The notes under the pieces were generated by a model. It was not told where the DNA came from. It was given only the letters and a program-made list of their open reading frames with translations, and made no database searches. From the NCBI GenBank assembly GCA_014607495.2, contig CP053155.1, positions 11,780,001-11,844,000 on the forward strand: DNA of 64,000 bases, read 5' to 3'. Below are positions 45,145 to 56,927 of this stretch, piece after piece. Positions within the stretch are counted from its first letter, which is position 1; each line of letters opens with the position of its first letter. The translations under genes were made by a program, and so were the position numbers. The DNA comes from Carposina sasakii (Eukaryota; Arthropoda; Insecta; Lepidoptera; Carposinidae).

Positions 45145-46593
45145 TATACTAATATTATAAAGAGGTAAACTTTGATTGTTTGTATGTTTGTTTGTTTGTT
45201 TATTTGCAGCGAATAGTCTCCGAAACTACTGGACCGATTTCAAAAATTCTTCCACCGTTAGAATCGTTTTTGGACCTGGATGGTTATAGGCTTTCGCATA
45301 ATTTCCACTGGGCTGAAATAAATATGAATTAAATACATTTTTTTAAACCATTTGACGCATGGAGGTATATATTTGACAAACACCATAGAATAACAAGTCC
45401 CCAGAAGGAGTCCTCGATGACAGATTTATTACGGGTAGTGAAGCAAAGACGAGTCAAAAAACCCGCATCTTCCGCTCTTCTTACCCGCCGATTATTGCCA
45501 AATCGATAAAATATTATCAGTTTTTTAGATACAGTAAATAGGTTGTAAAATTTTGACCTACTAAAAGTTGCTTCAAAATTGTGCGTGTTCACGGGTTCTG
45601 GGGTATTCATTATTCTGTAACGTACAGATGACATGACCTCAACATGACAGATTTTTTTTGTTTATCCCGAAGAAAGGGCATAAGGAATACAGCATCCATA
45701 CAGCCAATACTGATGATTTCTGAATTTATGATGCAATTATGATTATGATGATGAATGGAAACGTCGGGAAAATCCTTAAAACGAGTGTTAAATTAGTCAA
45801 AATCAAAAAGAATAGCAAAAACAACATACCTATATGAGCCCACGAAGAAACGGACAGATACAAATAAATTTTTAATTTAACAAGAAAAATGCATCCACTC
45901 CCTTCCAGCTTTTTGTACCGGAACAAAAGCTTATTCAATAAGTATAAAAATAAACCGTTAGACGTATACATATGAAATTTGGTGTGCACGTTTGTTAAGG
46001 GGTGTTAATGACCATTAAGAACGGGTTTTCCGAATTTCCCATGGGAACGACACAAACAGGAATTTCAAGTTTTTACAAAAACCACATGACATATAGAGAT
46101 GAAATATGACAGGTATATTCGGTAAGGAGTGTAAGGAACATATTTCCCGAACTTCCCAACGGAACGGAACAAACTGGAATTCAAAATTTGTAAGAAATCC
46201 GCTATGAAGTTGAAATCGAAAATTGTTCATTGGGGACTGCTAGGAAGCACAAAGAACGGATTTCCCGTAATTCCCACGGGAACTGGACAAACAGTAAAAC
46301 CCAATTTTAACTAAAACCATTTGACACAATATAATGATGAAATTTGGTAGGGAGTGTGAGGAGGCACTGAGAACATATTCATCGAAATTTCCACCAGAAC
46401 GGGACAAACGGGAATACTATTTTTTTTACGAAAACCGCTATACATATAAATAAGAAATCAGGCATGTTTATTTGTTAGGGAGTGCGAGGAAGCACTAAGA
46501 ACGGATTTTCCGAAATTCCCACGGGAACGGAATAAACGGAAATTCCAAATTTTAGAGGATATGTACCGAAGCGAACCGAGGGCGGGCCACTAG
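45145..46593 (+). mobile_element. Large Helitron-like element with internal tandem array
   Basis: The 5' end TATACTAATATTATAAAGAG is followed by a GTTT microsatellite and GTCTCCGAAACTACTGGACC. The 3' end reads AAGCGAACCGAGGGCGGGCC then ACTAG followed by T. In between is an array of units of about 118 bp (45835-46560). No transposase or helicase frame is visible. The 101-aa minus frame at 45329-45634 and others here have no motif. Non-autonomous, about 1.45 kb, assuming the two ends belong to one element. Confidence 0.5.
45835..46560. repeat. Tandem array of about 118-bp units
   Basis: Phrases like GAACGGATTTTCCGAAATTC, CCACGGGAACGG and ACAAACGGGAATTC recur at about 46019, 46136, 46254, 46371 and 46499. 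They are separated by GTTAGGGAGTGCGAGGAAGC-like text, with one or two decayed units to the left. The units are diverged. The short minus frames over it (45726-45989, 46015-46230) are products of the repeat. Confidence 0.75.
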
Positions 46594-47821
46594 TCAGTTA
46601 TATAGATACATCACCATCGGCTAGCCATTATTTTTATCGAGATGGAAAAGGAGAAATGGAAATATTAATATCATAAACCGTTCTCATTTTCAGTTTGCTC
46701 TTTCATTTAATTTATATTATTCATATTATAGTAAAGACGAAAAAAACAGTAAAATAACACAGATAATGCTGGTACAAACCGGTTTGTTTAACCAACATTT
46801 TGGAGAGCGAGCAGTAACTCATTTCTAGCAAGCACTACATCAAATTAAGACCTAGAAACTGCACCAACTTCCAATTGTCTCACAGCCACATTATTACTGT
46901 AGCCTGCAATAATTCAATATTTCCAGAACCTCGGCCAGCGTACTTTCTTGATGAAAATATATACGTTCCACCCGCGGCCATAACTCTAACTTAAGAGTTC
47001 GCTCCTCAACAGTTATAGTTGGTTAGTAAATTGAGAAACCCTTGGAGAAATATTATATTAGTGGCCGGAGGTCTGTCATTGAAAAATTTTATGAATATAG
47101 TTGAAAATTATAAAAGTTGAACAAGTGGCACTACCTGGAATGGGAATACAAATATGTTAGTCATACATACGAGTACTATAATCTAGCATATGATTCGAAA
47201 ATGGGTCAGACAGAAGTGTGAAAATATAATATTAATAGAGACAGATACAATAATGAAACAAGGTATCAACGGAGTAGAACCTTAGGTAGGTGACTAGAGT
47301 TAGAAGGTAGGTAGGTAGAAATATTAGCCTAAACCGCGTGGTAACGAGTCACACGTTTATCTCAAATTCGATGGTGTTGGTACTTAATCGAAATTGGTAC
47401 TAAAGCTACGTCAACAAAATCGATATGTAGCTATCGTATCAATTACACATCGAATAACAAGGCGCGGCTTTCAAACAGGATTATTCTCTCTTTGAACTTT
47501 AAGGAGTATCGTATCGAAATCTCGGCATAATGGAGTGGCAGCGCTTCCCGCATACTCGAGATGTTCGATGAATCGAGACGAGAAATCTCTCGGATGGGAC
47601 TCGGGTCACTGGGACTAAGACGGCTGCCATGGTCCCGACTCTCGATCGCGAGCTTATTTCCCTGACGTATTTTTGAAATGTTTACTCCGAATGTATGGCA
47701 AGTACGTAAAAAATATGTGAATGTTGTACAGATGTCATTAAAAGGAGAACGTGTTATTTAGGCCCCAAAACAAAAAAAATATATACTTAATTAAAAAATT
47801 ACAAATTATAGTAATAAAATA
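46594..47821. other. No feature seen
   Basis: Includes a GC-richer, low-copy-looking patch at 47460-47680 (GACTAAGACGGCTGCCATGG region) with no supported frame. Confidence 0.35.
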
Positions 47822-47866
47822 TATTATAAAATTATTAATAAAGATATGGAAAAAATTCTTCACCCG
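47822..47866 (-). mobile_element. SINE tail fragment
   Basis: TATTATAAAATTATTAATAA then AGATATGGAAAAAATTCTTC and ACCCG is the reverse of the tail of the SINE at 12305-12475. Confidence 0.55.
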
Positions 47867-48664
47867 ATATATATATAAAAAAAATATATACTTAAAGTAA
47901 AAATTATAGGTAAATTATATCACAAAAGTAAGTCTCTAGCTCGCATTACTATTACCCTGATAAAGCAAATTCATTCCCAACATTTGAGTCCAGAAATGTA
48001 GAATGAATTGTAACGGTGCGTATAACCCTTCATTAGGGCGTTCCTTTTCACCCGTCTCGTGTCCCATTCGAGGCTCTTGTCGGATCTAATTCGTTTCTTT
48101 TCAAACGAGCCTCGTGTCGCCGGCTGATTGCGTAAGTGTATCGACACATTCGGCCCAAGGAACTGTTTTTATGTCAGCAAAAAAATTAATATTTCGATAT
48201 GTCACGCTGTTTTGGGGTCATATTGGAAAAAAAATTCTCTGTCCCCAAATTTGTAGGACACATAAATTTTTTTTCTGTGTGTTCCCCTACGGAGACAAAA
48301 TAAAAAAAAGATCGAAATAATCAATTTTTGTACCTACTTACTATTTCAATAAAGTCTATTTAAAATATAAACGAATAATAACTGAATTCAGACTACTATT
48401 ACAAAGGATCGCTGGCACTTTAAAATATCAACAGAATTGGGATTTATAGAAAAAAGTCTCAGTTACTTTCTATATCGGAAAAATAAATATATATTCATGA
48501 TGAAATATATATTGCAATAGTAGACCAAATTTTTAAAAATATTTAAATATTTCTGAACTTAACAAAAATTCTAGGTTTTTTTATACACAAAAACTACCAA
48601 ACCCATTTTTTTAAACTTGGAAATTACGTAGCTCATACCTCTGAAAAATACATATAAGTCACAT
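47867..48664. other. No feature seen
   Basis: AT-rich. The frame at 48114-48320 is unsupported. Confidence 0.4.
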
Positions 48665-48693
48665 ATGCGGTTGATGTCGCGGGCGACCGCTAG
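48665..48693 (+). mobile_element. Helitron-like 3' end
   Basis: TGCGGTTGATGTCGCGGGCG then ACCGCTAG followed by T. Only the terminal motif is preserved; the upstream body is not recognised. Confidence 0.45.
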
Positions 48694-50339
48694 TCGCCAA
48701 TAAAACAGCGGCAGACGAAACGCTCAGTGTGTCATCCGCCATTGCGGTATTTTTGTCCACCTGTACCGTTTCTCAAGTTTTTGATTGCTTCCGCCGAGTT
48801 CTTTGTTTTCAAGTACTTCCTCGCTAATGGCGAACTTCAGCTTGTTTATTAATTGGACATCAAGAGTTGTGTAACGACAGCAGTGCATGTAATTAAAGTG
48901 CATGTAAACAGTGGTTTTTATCGCTTTGCATTTTGGAAACAAGTGTTTCCCTTTGACAGATGTTATAGGAATCACACATGCATGTAGGTAGGTTATTACA
49001 GGCTCTCCAAGGTGAATAGAATTATTATTTTTAATATCAGGATTTTAATCAAAGAACATCATATGTGTACCATGCCATATTTATTATGATAAAACTATAT
49101 AAAAAGCTTACGGACCTCGATGAAATGAAATGAAATAAAAACTGCTCTGAGTATTTGCCGCTCCATACAGTTTACTCCCTTCACCGAAATCTCACCCGTC
49201 TGTGAGCGATAGAATAATCACAAAGTACGAGCACAAGGACTACTTATACATATACATATAATCACTACTTATTATACCAAAAATACGTTACATGCAAAGT
49301 TAAGTCAGTGTACGTTACGTTTGCGTTTTTAAAACCTCGTTAAAAAGCTTCATTACTCCGTGTGTACATCTTTACGAGTGTGTTGGGAACCGCGGCGACT
49401 GTAACACCCTTTGTTTTGCAAAATGCGAATAATAAGTACACACGAATACCCAACTTCAGTGACAACAGAAATTTGCAAGTATTGACACTTTTTAGGGAAT
49501 GTGTAAACTAATTAAGTTACTTTCCTACTCTATTCATATAATAGTAAAATTCTCATAGTAGTTTAAAATTATATGTAATAAAATAGAAATACATACATAA
49601 AAAATATAGAAAATTGTTAATGTTAGTGAGTTGGGCATAGCCTATATTTCTGCAAAGCTCGTACACTTATACTATCATAAAAAATACTTGATATCCAAAG
49701 AAATTGACCTACAGTTTCTTCTCAAAAAATTCAAATTGTTTCCAATAGTAAATCAACGATGAATCACTATGGAAAGTCAATGTCAGAGATCAATCACTGA
49801 AGAGCAATTGCGCTAAATGACAACGATTCCACCTTTCAACGGAACATTTTTGATTATGGTTTAGTTTGACTATTCATTTAAGAGCGTTTCAGATATTTTT
49901 TACATCGTTAGAGCATGCTCTTTTAGCTTAAAGCGTTGTCATAATATAGCACGATGTGAAATGTGAATAACGATTATAGTTTTGGTTATACATTTAACAA
50001 TAGCGGAATTGTCCTCAAGGTTAAATGATACCTTGGGTACTGTAGTGTACCTGATGTCGAAGAAGCGTCATCATTGTAGTAGGTGATCTCTATATCCCGT
50101 TTAGCATAAGTTGCGCAAAGGATTCCAGAAAACGCTTTGCATGCGGAAACCGCAAGCTTTTCCTATCCGGGAATAATTTCCCGGCTGAACTGTTAGGTAA
50201 TATCGCGAAGGAATTCTTTGGCGGTATATGTTCTGTCTGATTTGTGTCTGTGTGTGTATAAGGCTAGTTCGAAGAGGTATAACTTGAACTTGTAAATTTA
50301 AAAATATTTTGTACATAACAACAAGACCAGAGGGGTAAG
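48694..50339. other. No feature seen
   Basis: About 1.6 kb without recognised repeats. 49130-49420 is somewhat GC-richer. Confidence 0.35.
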
Positions 50340-50420
50340 CACGAACCTCTCGATAGTCCGTAACGCTATCGTCCACCTGTCAAATCACATAGATTTTGCT
50401 AGTGAGTCGCCATCGTAACG
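50340..50420. repeat. Dispersed block shared with 24558-24633
   Basis: CACGAACCTCTCGATAGTCC, GTAACGCTATCGTCCACCTG and TCAAATCACATAGATTTTGC. Same order and orientation as the earlier copy. Confidence 0.65.
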
Positions 50421-50477
50421 CGAGTAACCGCTTGAGTAATTTTATGATTTACATCTGTCCCCGGTATGCTATGGCTA

Positions 50478-50530
50478 TGGGATCTCGTTTATGATTCTGG
50501 CTACCCCATTTCGGAAACACAGCCGCCTCC
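50478..50530 (+). repeat. X repeat end fragment
   Basis: GGGATCTCGTTTATGATTCT then GGCTACCCCATTTCGGAAAC and ACAGCCGCC match the distal X repeat. Confidence 0.6.
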
Positions 50531-50611
50531 TCGTACATGTGTGTATGAATGTAATTTTACTACGGAGCGGATTTTTATTAAACTTGACAACTACTACATT
50601 GCTTATATACT

Positions 50612-50912
50612 CGTATATGTCGAAGGTATATTGTAAAACACGCCCTATTACAAAACGACTAGGCATTTTGAATTTTAGTATGGGTTTTGGAGCGAGACAA
50701 TTTGGCTTCTAGCAATTGGTCTGCTTAATTAATTAGGTTAGGTTATGTTAGACCTGTTAAAATAACAACGCACGAGTCCAGTGAGCGTAGCGAGCATGTC
50801 CCTGCAGCGACCGGCGAAGTGCTAAAAGGAATTTTTTCTCTCATACTATTCAAAATGCCTAGTCGTTTTGTAATAGGGCGTGTTTTACAATATGCCTTCG
50901 ACATATATAAGT
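50612..50912. mobile_element. Foldback MITE with about 65-bp arms
   Basis: The left arm GTATATGTCGAAGGTATATT, GTAAAACACGCCCTATTACA, AAACGACTAGGCATTTTGAA is mirrored at the right end (TTCAAAATGCCTAGTCGTTT, TGTAATAGGGCGTGTTTTAC, AATATGCCTTCGACATATAT). The interior is distinct and contains GTGAGCGTAGCGAGCATGTC. The arms are nearly identical, so this copy is younger than the related one at 22592-22726. Confidence 0.8.
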
Positions 50913-50944
50913 AAGTACATCAGAATAACAGACTATAAAATTAC

Positions 50945-50971
50945 AAGGACGATGTCGCGGGCGGTGGCTAG
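50945..50971 (+). mobile_element. Helitron-like 3' end
   Basis: AAGGACGATGTCGCGGGCGG then TGGCTAG followed by T. It sits directly to the right of the MITE at 50612-50912. Confidence 0.45.
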
Positions 50972-51316
50972 TACTCCATAAGTACAGAATTAAGCTGAAC
51001 ATGAGAAGTAACATTAGAAATGCATTCTCGTGCACGAAACAAAGACACTTAAGCAACTTAAAGCTCGCTCACACGAGGAGAGTTCAGTTGAAGTTCCACT
51101 TGCACGAACACTATACTCCCCATAGAGCAAGGATAACGTGGAGCTGCAATTAAAAATTTATTTATATTTTAGGAACACAAACAGAAAAATTACTCCGGTA
51201 ACATGTGCTGCAACTTAGTGCTGTCGTCATTGTGTTTATCTCAAAATCCAATATCGTTAGGTCAGTAGATTTTCGCACAACAACGGCAATATGGCCGACG
51301 ACGCATATATAAAGTA
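50972..51316. other. No feature seen
   Basis: Moderate composition. Nothing recognised. Confidence 0.4.
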
Positions 51317-51558
51317 CTAGTGGACGTCCGCGACTTCGTCCGCGTGGACTGTAGAAAAAACAAAATGTTGGAATTATCCGGGATAAAAATATTTTCCCGG
51401 TATAAAAAGTAGCCTATGTGTTAATCCAGGGTGTCGGCTAACTCCATACCAAATTTTATTAATTCGCTCCAGTGAACACCCATCCATCCATCCATCCGTC
51501 CATCTATCCATCCATCCATCCATTCATACTTACTAACTTTCGCATTTATAACATTTAT
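51317..51558 (-). mobile_element. Helitron-like element, full length, minus
   Basis: On plus it reads CTAGTGGACGTCCGCGACTT, CGTCCGCGTGGACTGTAG, AATCCAGGGTGTCGGCTAAC, a long CATC microsatellite and TTTCGCATTTATAACATT. Same family as 30285-30529, with an expanded CATC tract. Confidence 0.7.
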
Positions 51559-52122
51559 AACATTACCGAATACCGAATTTTTACGCTTGAATCATTTAGC
51601 TTGGAAATGTAATGTAATGTAGCAATGTAGCTACTCTCTGTACATAATAGTCACATATTTTTACTTATTAATAACGATTTTTTTAAATTAAAACAATTCT
51701 AAGGTCATCGCAGGCCATATCTTTCAAGAAAGTATGAAAAGTTAAATCTTCGCACCTCCTCTCTATTCCCTGCTTCATGATTCTCGCACATTGTCATGTC
51801 GCAAAGATTAGTGTTACTTACACGCAGATGTGTCGTTACAAGCTAATGTGCTTCCACTTGTTGGTGACTAGTTGTAATTAGTTGGATTCCGAATTTTCGG
51901 ATGTTTTCATATGAATTGAGGGTAGAAAGTTTGGCTCTTTTAGGAAAGTCTGGTGTGATCACGCCATACTTTACTTAGTGAAACCACTCCTGTCAAATAC
52001 CTTCGATCCTCCAATTAATTACGTTTATTCTACGTTTATATCTACTGCAGTAACTAGTTAACTATGCATATTAGTAGGTATGTACGTAAGAAGTAAATTT
52101 TAAAAAATTGAACAATTTAATT
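51559..52122. other. No feature seen
   Basis: AT-rich sequence. Confidence 0.4.
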
Positions 52123-52214
52123 TAACTATACTATACGCCAACGCTCCTGGCACGTGCTGTCATATAAAGTTCTATGACTGCGTGTGCCAGGAGCGTTGGC
52201 GTATAGTATAACTA
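52123..52214. mobile_element. 80-bp near-perfect hairpin element with 6-bp TSD
   Basis: TAACTA at 52123-52128 and 52209-52214 flanks an 80-bp insert. Arms of 27 bp are perfectly complementary (52127-52153 and 52184-52210: TATACTATACGCCAACGCTC ... GTGCCAG side). Pairing continues inward with two G-T pairs, one mismatch and six more base pairs to a loop of about 8 bases. It could be a minimal MITE or a miRNA-type precursor. The flanking duplication favours a transposed element. Confidence 0.75.
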
Positions 52215-53083
52215 TGTTGTTGTATTTGTTCTAGACTTAGATTCAGGACGGAGTTTTCAAACCGATTTTTCTGTTACCTTGGCCCTCACCTCTATAATAA
52301 ATTAAATGCAAAGTCTTGCAACCTCGCCCGTTCCAGGTACAATTGTAAAAAAATTCTTATGGATTATTTGCTGAAGCTAGACTATGATGAGACTGAATTG
52401 CTGTTGGATAGATTGGTGTAGAGAAAGGATGGAATTCGGATACATCTTTTATTTTTATTTGTAAAAAGGGCGAATCTTGGTTTTGGAACTGTAGATGTTA
52501 ATTTTTGAGATATCTATTGCTGCTTCACTGATAAGAGCGTTATTTTAGTATAGTGTTTACTTGAACTACCATCGTATTTATCCATAGGAAGAAACTGGCT
52601 ACTGTAATACAGGTGTTATACACTTAGCACAGTTGCCAGGGACCACCTACTTTCTTCTTGTTTCATTGTTTTATGTTTTCATGTAAAACGCTGTGCAATA
52701 TTATGTTACTCTAAATTATTATTTAGCATGTACTGTTGTTATTATTTAAAAAAAAAATGTATCTCAATAAATTTACATATGCTCCACAAAATGATTGTTG
52801 GATCCGCAAAGTTTTCATGGCAAAATGAAATTAAATATAAATAATGCTCCCCCTCTGAAAGGCCGTGGCATCCATTACCAAAATGAATAAACACGAAGGT
52901 AGAACTTTTTTTAATGCTCCATCCATTTTTAAAGGGAAGTTCACTTACTGCAATTTCTCAAGTCAGTTATCTTTTATGTTGCTTTTTATTACTATATTAC
53001 TAATTTTGTTGGTCTATATTTCAGACATTTTATTACCTCAGTAAGATGTAGGTACGTAACCAGTACAAAATTATCTGTGGTAG
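52215..53083. other. No feature seen
   Basis: AT-rich sequence. Confidence 0.4.
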
Positions 53084-53351
53084 TATACAGGGTGTAACAA
53101 AAAGGGTATGTTAAGCGAAAAGCTACGTAAATAGCCCACTATAGAGAACCTATCCACAAAATTTGAGACTCGAAATCACATGTTTATTTTTCCCGATAGT
53201 ATGGAGAATTTTTAAATATCTCAGAAATTTTCATACAATCTTGAAAAATAAACTTGTGATTTCGAGTCTCAAATTTGGTGTATAGGTTCTCTACAGTGGG
53301 CTATTCACGTAGCTTTTCGCTTAACACACCCTTTTTGTTACACCCTGTATA
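53084..53351. mobile_element. MITE with long inverted repeats and TA target
   Basis: TACAGGGTGTAACAAAAAGG at the left is mirrored exactly at the right (CCTTTTTGTTACACCCTGTA), each flanked by TA. The arms extend for about 110 bp (through GCTACGTAAATAGCCCACTA and GAGACTCGAAATCACA) with few mismatches, around a centre with its own AT-rich sequence. Non-coding, 264 bp. A decayed right half is at 57988-58078. Confidence 0.85.
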
Positions 53352-54688
53352 GCACAAATAAAGTATGCAGTATTTATCGCAATAATACGAATACATATTA
53401 TTACCCTAGGTCTTTTATCACGTTTACATAACTATAGTGGCACCATCGTAGTGTCACGAATTTAGATGGAAAATACCTAGCAAGTTTTAACTGTGGTCTA
53501 TTCTACTTACTATGGTCACCTGGATGATCATAGACGACCCCAATAAAATTATTCTTTTGGTCAATCAAAATCACGATATGGAGTTCTTATAGTTTCAGAA
53601 TAAAGTGACTGTGGCATACATGACGAATCTTTAGTCTTCCGTTACTTGCCATTTGCTTACGGAACCATAAAACCGAACTTTCTGAAATGTTGTCTTACCA
53701 ATACCTTTACCAAACAGGTTTTAGGCGAGCCTCCCTCCCACCATTAAGGTAATTATCAATAAGATAATTTCAGTCAACGTTCAGCGGACAGCAATAATGG
53801 AATCCGAACCTTAATTTGGTGTTAATTATTCCACCGGAGCGCGGAGGGCCGATCGGGTCATTACAGAGGAAATACAAAAAGGAGGTGGTATTACAACCCC
53901 TGTACATTAAAAAATTCGAAAACTTGCTGTTGTACGAGTAACTTGCCGAAGACTAAAGACGAGTGATCGCTGACTGAGCTGCATAGGCTATATTGATATT
54001 CAAAGGGTAATTTAGGAACACATCTCCTATTTGTCTTTCCTTCACGTTCAAACATTATTGTATCTAGGTCTAACAACAAACGTCAATGCGAAAAGATGTA
54101 ACACTGTCTATGAACCCAACTGTCACCAGTCACCACCACACCCATTGGCCCCATTGGCATCTACTTCAAAACATCCCCGAATCAATTAGGCCCTGCACAC
54201 ACTCTGTGCAATTCATGTGTTTGCACAACTGATTATGTGAGCGCTAAGCTGATTGTGTAATGCGGCTATCTCATTAGCATACCGATGGCGACGCGACCAT
54301 AGTCACCAATAAGTCTTATTATTTATTTAACGATTATTATTAAAATTGGCTGTACCTAAGTGTAGCAATAGATTTCCTATAACTGAAATGACTATGATGG
54401 CTAAATAATTTTTGGTTTAAAAAACCATAGTGGCGCAACTGATAGCATCCACCTAATAATATCCTAGTGAGGTGAGTCCCTAAACGTTGACGCACCACTA
54501 ATTTTACAATTCATGAAGGATTACCGCCTTTGTTGGCCTTTTCGGGGGCACTGCAACGTGACAAATCGCGAGTTGATAAGATAGGAGGTTACATTTTGTT
54601 TAGTTCTTTACATGTACCTACTGTTTATTAATAAGTACAAATTCATAGAGGCGTGATAAAAAGTTTTTTTTTTCAAATTTATTAATTA
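53352..54688. other. No repeat recognised
   Basis: 54110-54320 has balanced composition and looks low-copy (CACTCTGTGCAATTCATGTG, CATACCGATGGCGACGCGAC). The minus frame at 53891-54079 is unsupported. Confidence 0.35.
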
Positions 54689-54900
54689 CTAGTGGACGCC
54701 CGCGACTCCGTCCGCGTGGACTACAGAAAAAAAAAACAAAATATCGAAATTATGCGGAATAAAAACATTTTACCGGGATAAAAAGAAGCCTATATGTTAA
54801 GTGGGACCTGTCACAATATATTCCTGAAAACTGCATCGAAATCGGTTCAGCCGTTTCTGAGATTGGCGTGCACAAACACACAGACAAACAGACAAAAATT
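54689..54900 (-). mobile_element. Helitron-like element (subfamily A)
   Basis: On plus it reads CTAGTGGACGCCCGCGACTC, CGTCCGCGTGGACTACAG, GTGGGACCTGTCACAATATA, AAACTGCATCGAAATCGGTT and CACACAGACAAACAGAC. It shares its left end with the main family, but its body matches 11867-12115. Confidence 0.65.
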
Positions 54901-56314
54901 CCAAAAATGAACCGCCTGTTTCTCATATTTCACGAGTATTTCAAATTTAATTCGTGGCAATAATATTATGTCAAGCCCATATGAAAATAAATGTTTTTTT
55001 TTTGCTATAAACATGGTACATTTATTACATCAAAAATATATTTTTAGTGAAATGTGTTAGTAATATTTTCGCTACACATTCGTGAAATTATACGTAAAGC
55101 CACAAACAATACTCGTGTATTTGTTGTCAATCAATGAGGCTTTAAAAAGCTTATCCATCAAGTGACACTTCGTACCTTTGATCTGATCCTAATTCAATTA
55201 TTAACGCATCAATGGCAATTTCGTTGGTATCGTATTGGTCAAAGGTATCTAAATCGCCCGTTTGGAGCAACACTGACCCAACTGTAAAAAATGCGGATAA
55301 TTTTAGTAATGTAGGTAAATGTTACATTTTATTTTTAATTCAATGTTACCCGATAATTTAACAACAAGTGGTTGGCTGAAAGACAGATATTCTCGTCTCT
55401 GTAAATCATTTATGTGTAGGTAATTTTTTGTATACAAAATAAAGAATTTTTTTACGTGATCGGCATTTCATCTTTTGAATTTGTGTCACTCCATGACTTA
55501 TGAGCGAAGTATGTATAATGTAGTCGAATATTAAATGTGTTTGGTATATTCGAGAATTTAGGGTAAGTTTATGAAATGCCATGAAACTTTTATGTGTCGT
55601 TACTGTTTAATGTGGCACATATTAGATTTTCGTAATTAAGTGGTCTCGTGGGTAATGACATCTGAAGCTTTATTCCGTACTTTATTAAATATTATACGAT
55701 AACGATACACTGTGTTATATTAAAATAGTAAAGGCCTCGTCAAACAGAGAGAGCGTCTTTAACGTGCGGTGGCGCGTTAGCTTTTTACGTTGTAACGTTG
55801 TTACGTGTTAAACACGTGTGCTCCAGCATGACTAACGAAGGGATGGCACCACGCCGCGCCTAAAGATAAAGCTTTACAAATTATTGTTTATTGAAATACC
55901 GGATACATGTTCTTGTCACGACCAAAGACACAATACGGTGTCACACCGTGCCAAAGAAAGATTTATTAGTGAATTGTTTTAGTGAATTGTTTTAGTGAAT
56001 GAATAGTTTTAAAATGGTTTTAGCGTAAAATAGTTTTGTTCCCAGAATCCTTTTCAACCATCCCCTCCCGAAACTCTCATGTATAAATAATCCCGGCACC
56101 CATTCCGCACTGACAGTTCCATACCAACTTCGATTCCGATTCCAACTCCTAAAATCTTGTAAAAATACTATTAAATTAAAAGTATTAATTTTTCAATGTG
56201 TTTTTGCTACCCATCACATAATATCGCATGTTTTCAGTGCGACAGCGTTGACAAATACAATACAACGCGATGTAATAAGTGGATTATCGATTAACTTGGA
56301 AGCATAACATGTCC
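54901..56314. other. No feature seen
   Basis: AT-rich with a GC-richer part at 55740-55870. No frame is supported. Confidence 0.4.
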
Positions 56315-56400
56315 AACTCATCATCTTCCTGCCCTTATCCCATTATTTATGAGGTCGGCGCAATATGGTTTCTTTCGAAACTCACCTTGCCAAAGATTTG
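56315..56400 (-). mobile_element. Retroposon 3' end, minus
   Basis: TCATCATCTTCCTGCCCTTA, TCCCATTATTTATGAGGTCG and GTTTCTTTCGAAACTCACCT are the reverse complement of the 38980-39116 element, including the GAT-repeat tail. A shorter relative lies at about 56641-56700 (CCTTCCTGCCCTGTTCCTAA, TCATTTGGGGTCGGTGCAAT). Confidence 0.65.
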
Positions 56401-56824
56401 GCATTTGTTTTACATATCCAACTATAAAAAATATCGGTTCACAAATAATCTTTTTAAAACGAAAAACCGCCTTCCTCCCCTATGAGCCAAATATGTTAAG
56501 TAATGCCGTGTACGAAGTTTAGAAGGCACAGATTTAGATGCCAGAAAATTATTAAATCGGCCACATGACGAAAGGGAACAGAGAGAAATGACTAGGCTTC
56601 GAAATTTGACGTCTGACAATATAAACAACATATAATTACACTCCTTCCTGCCCTGTTCCTAATCATTTGGGGTCGGTGCAATATGTAGGTACTTTTCTTT
56701 CATTCATTCGTATTATCCGTCATCTCGTTACTCTCATGTCTACCTCTTCCTCTTACCATTAACCATCTTACTTCGGACACGGCTTAACGCAACATATGAA
56801 TACACGACTTAATTTATTATCTCC

Positions 56825-56890
56825 ATCTTCATAAGCCTATTGCAGTCCACTACTCTGGACCTAGGCCTCCCCCTGCCATAGGGGGATTTT
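56825..56890 (-). mobile_element. Retroposon 3' end, minus
   Basis: ATAAGCCTATTGCAGTCCAC then TACTCTGGACCTAGGCCTCC and CCCTGCCATAGGGGG resemble the 3' end of the family at 10395 and 29936 and of RTE-like elements (GCAATAGGCTTAT on minus). Confidence 0.55.
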
Positions 56891-56927
56891 GTTACTAAAA
56901 AGTTCCACTATCTGTTTTTCGGCGGCT

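Noticed and set aside
45329..45634. 101-aa minus-strand frame
   Set aside because: It lies inside the large Helitron-like element without any Rep, helicase or other motif.
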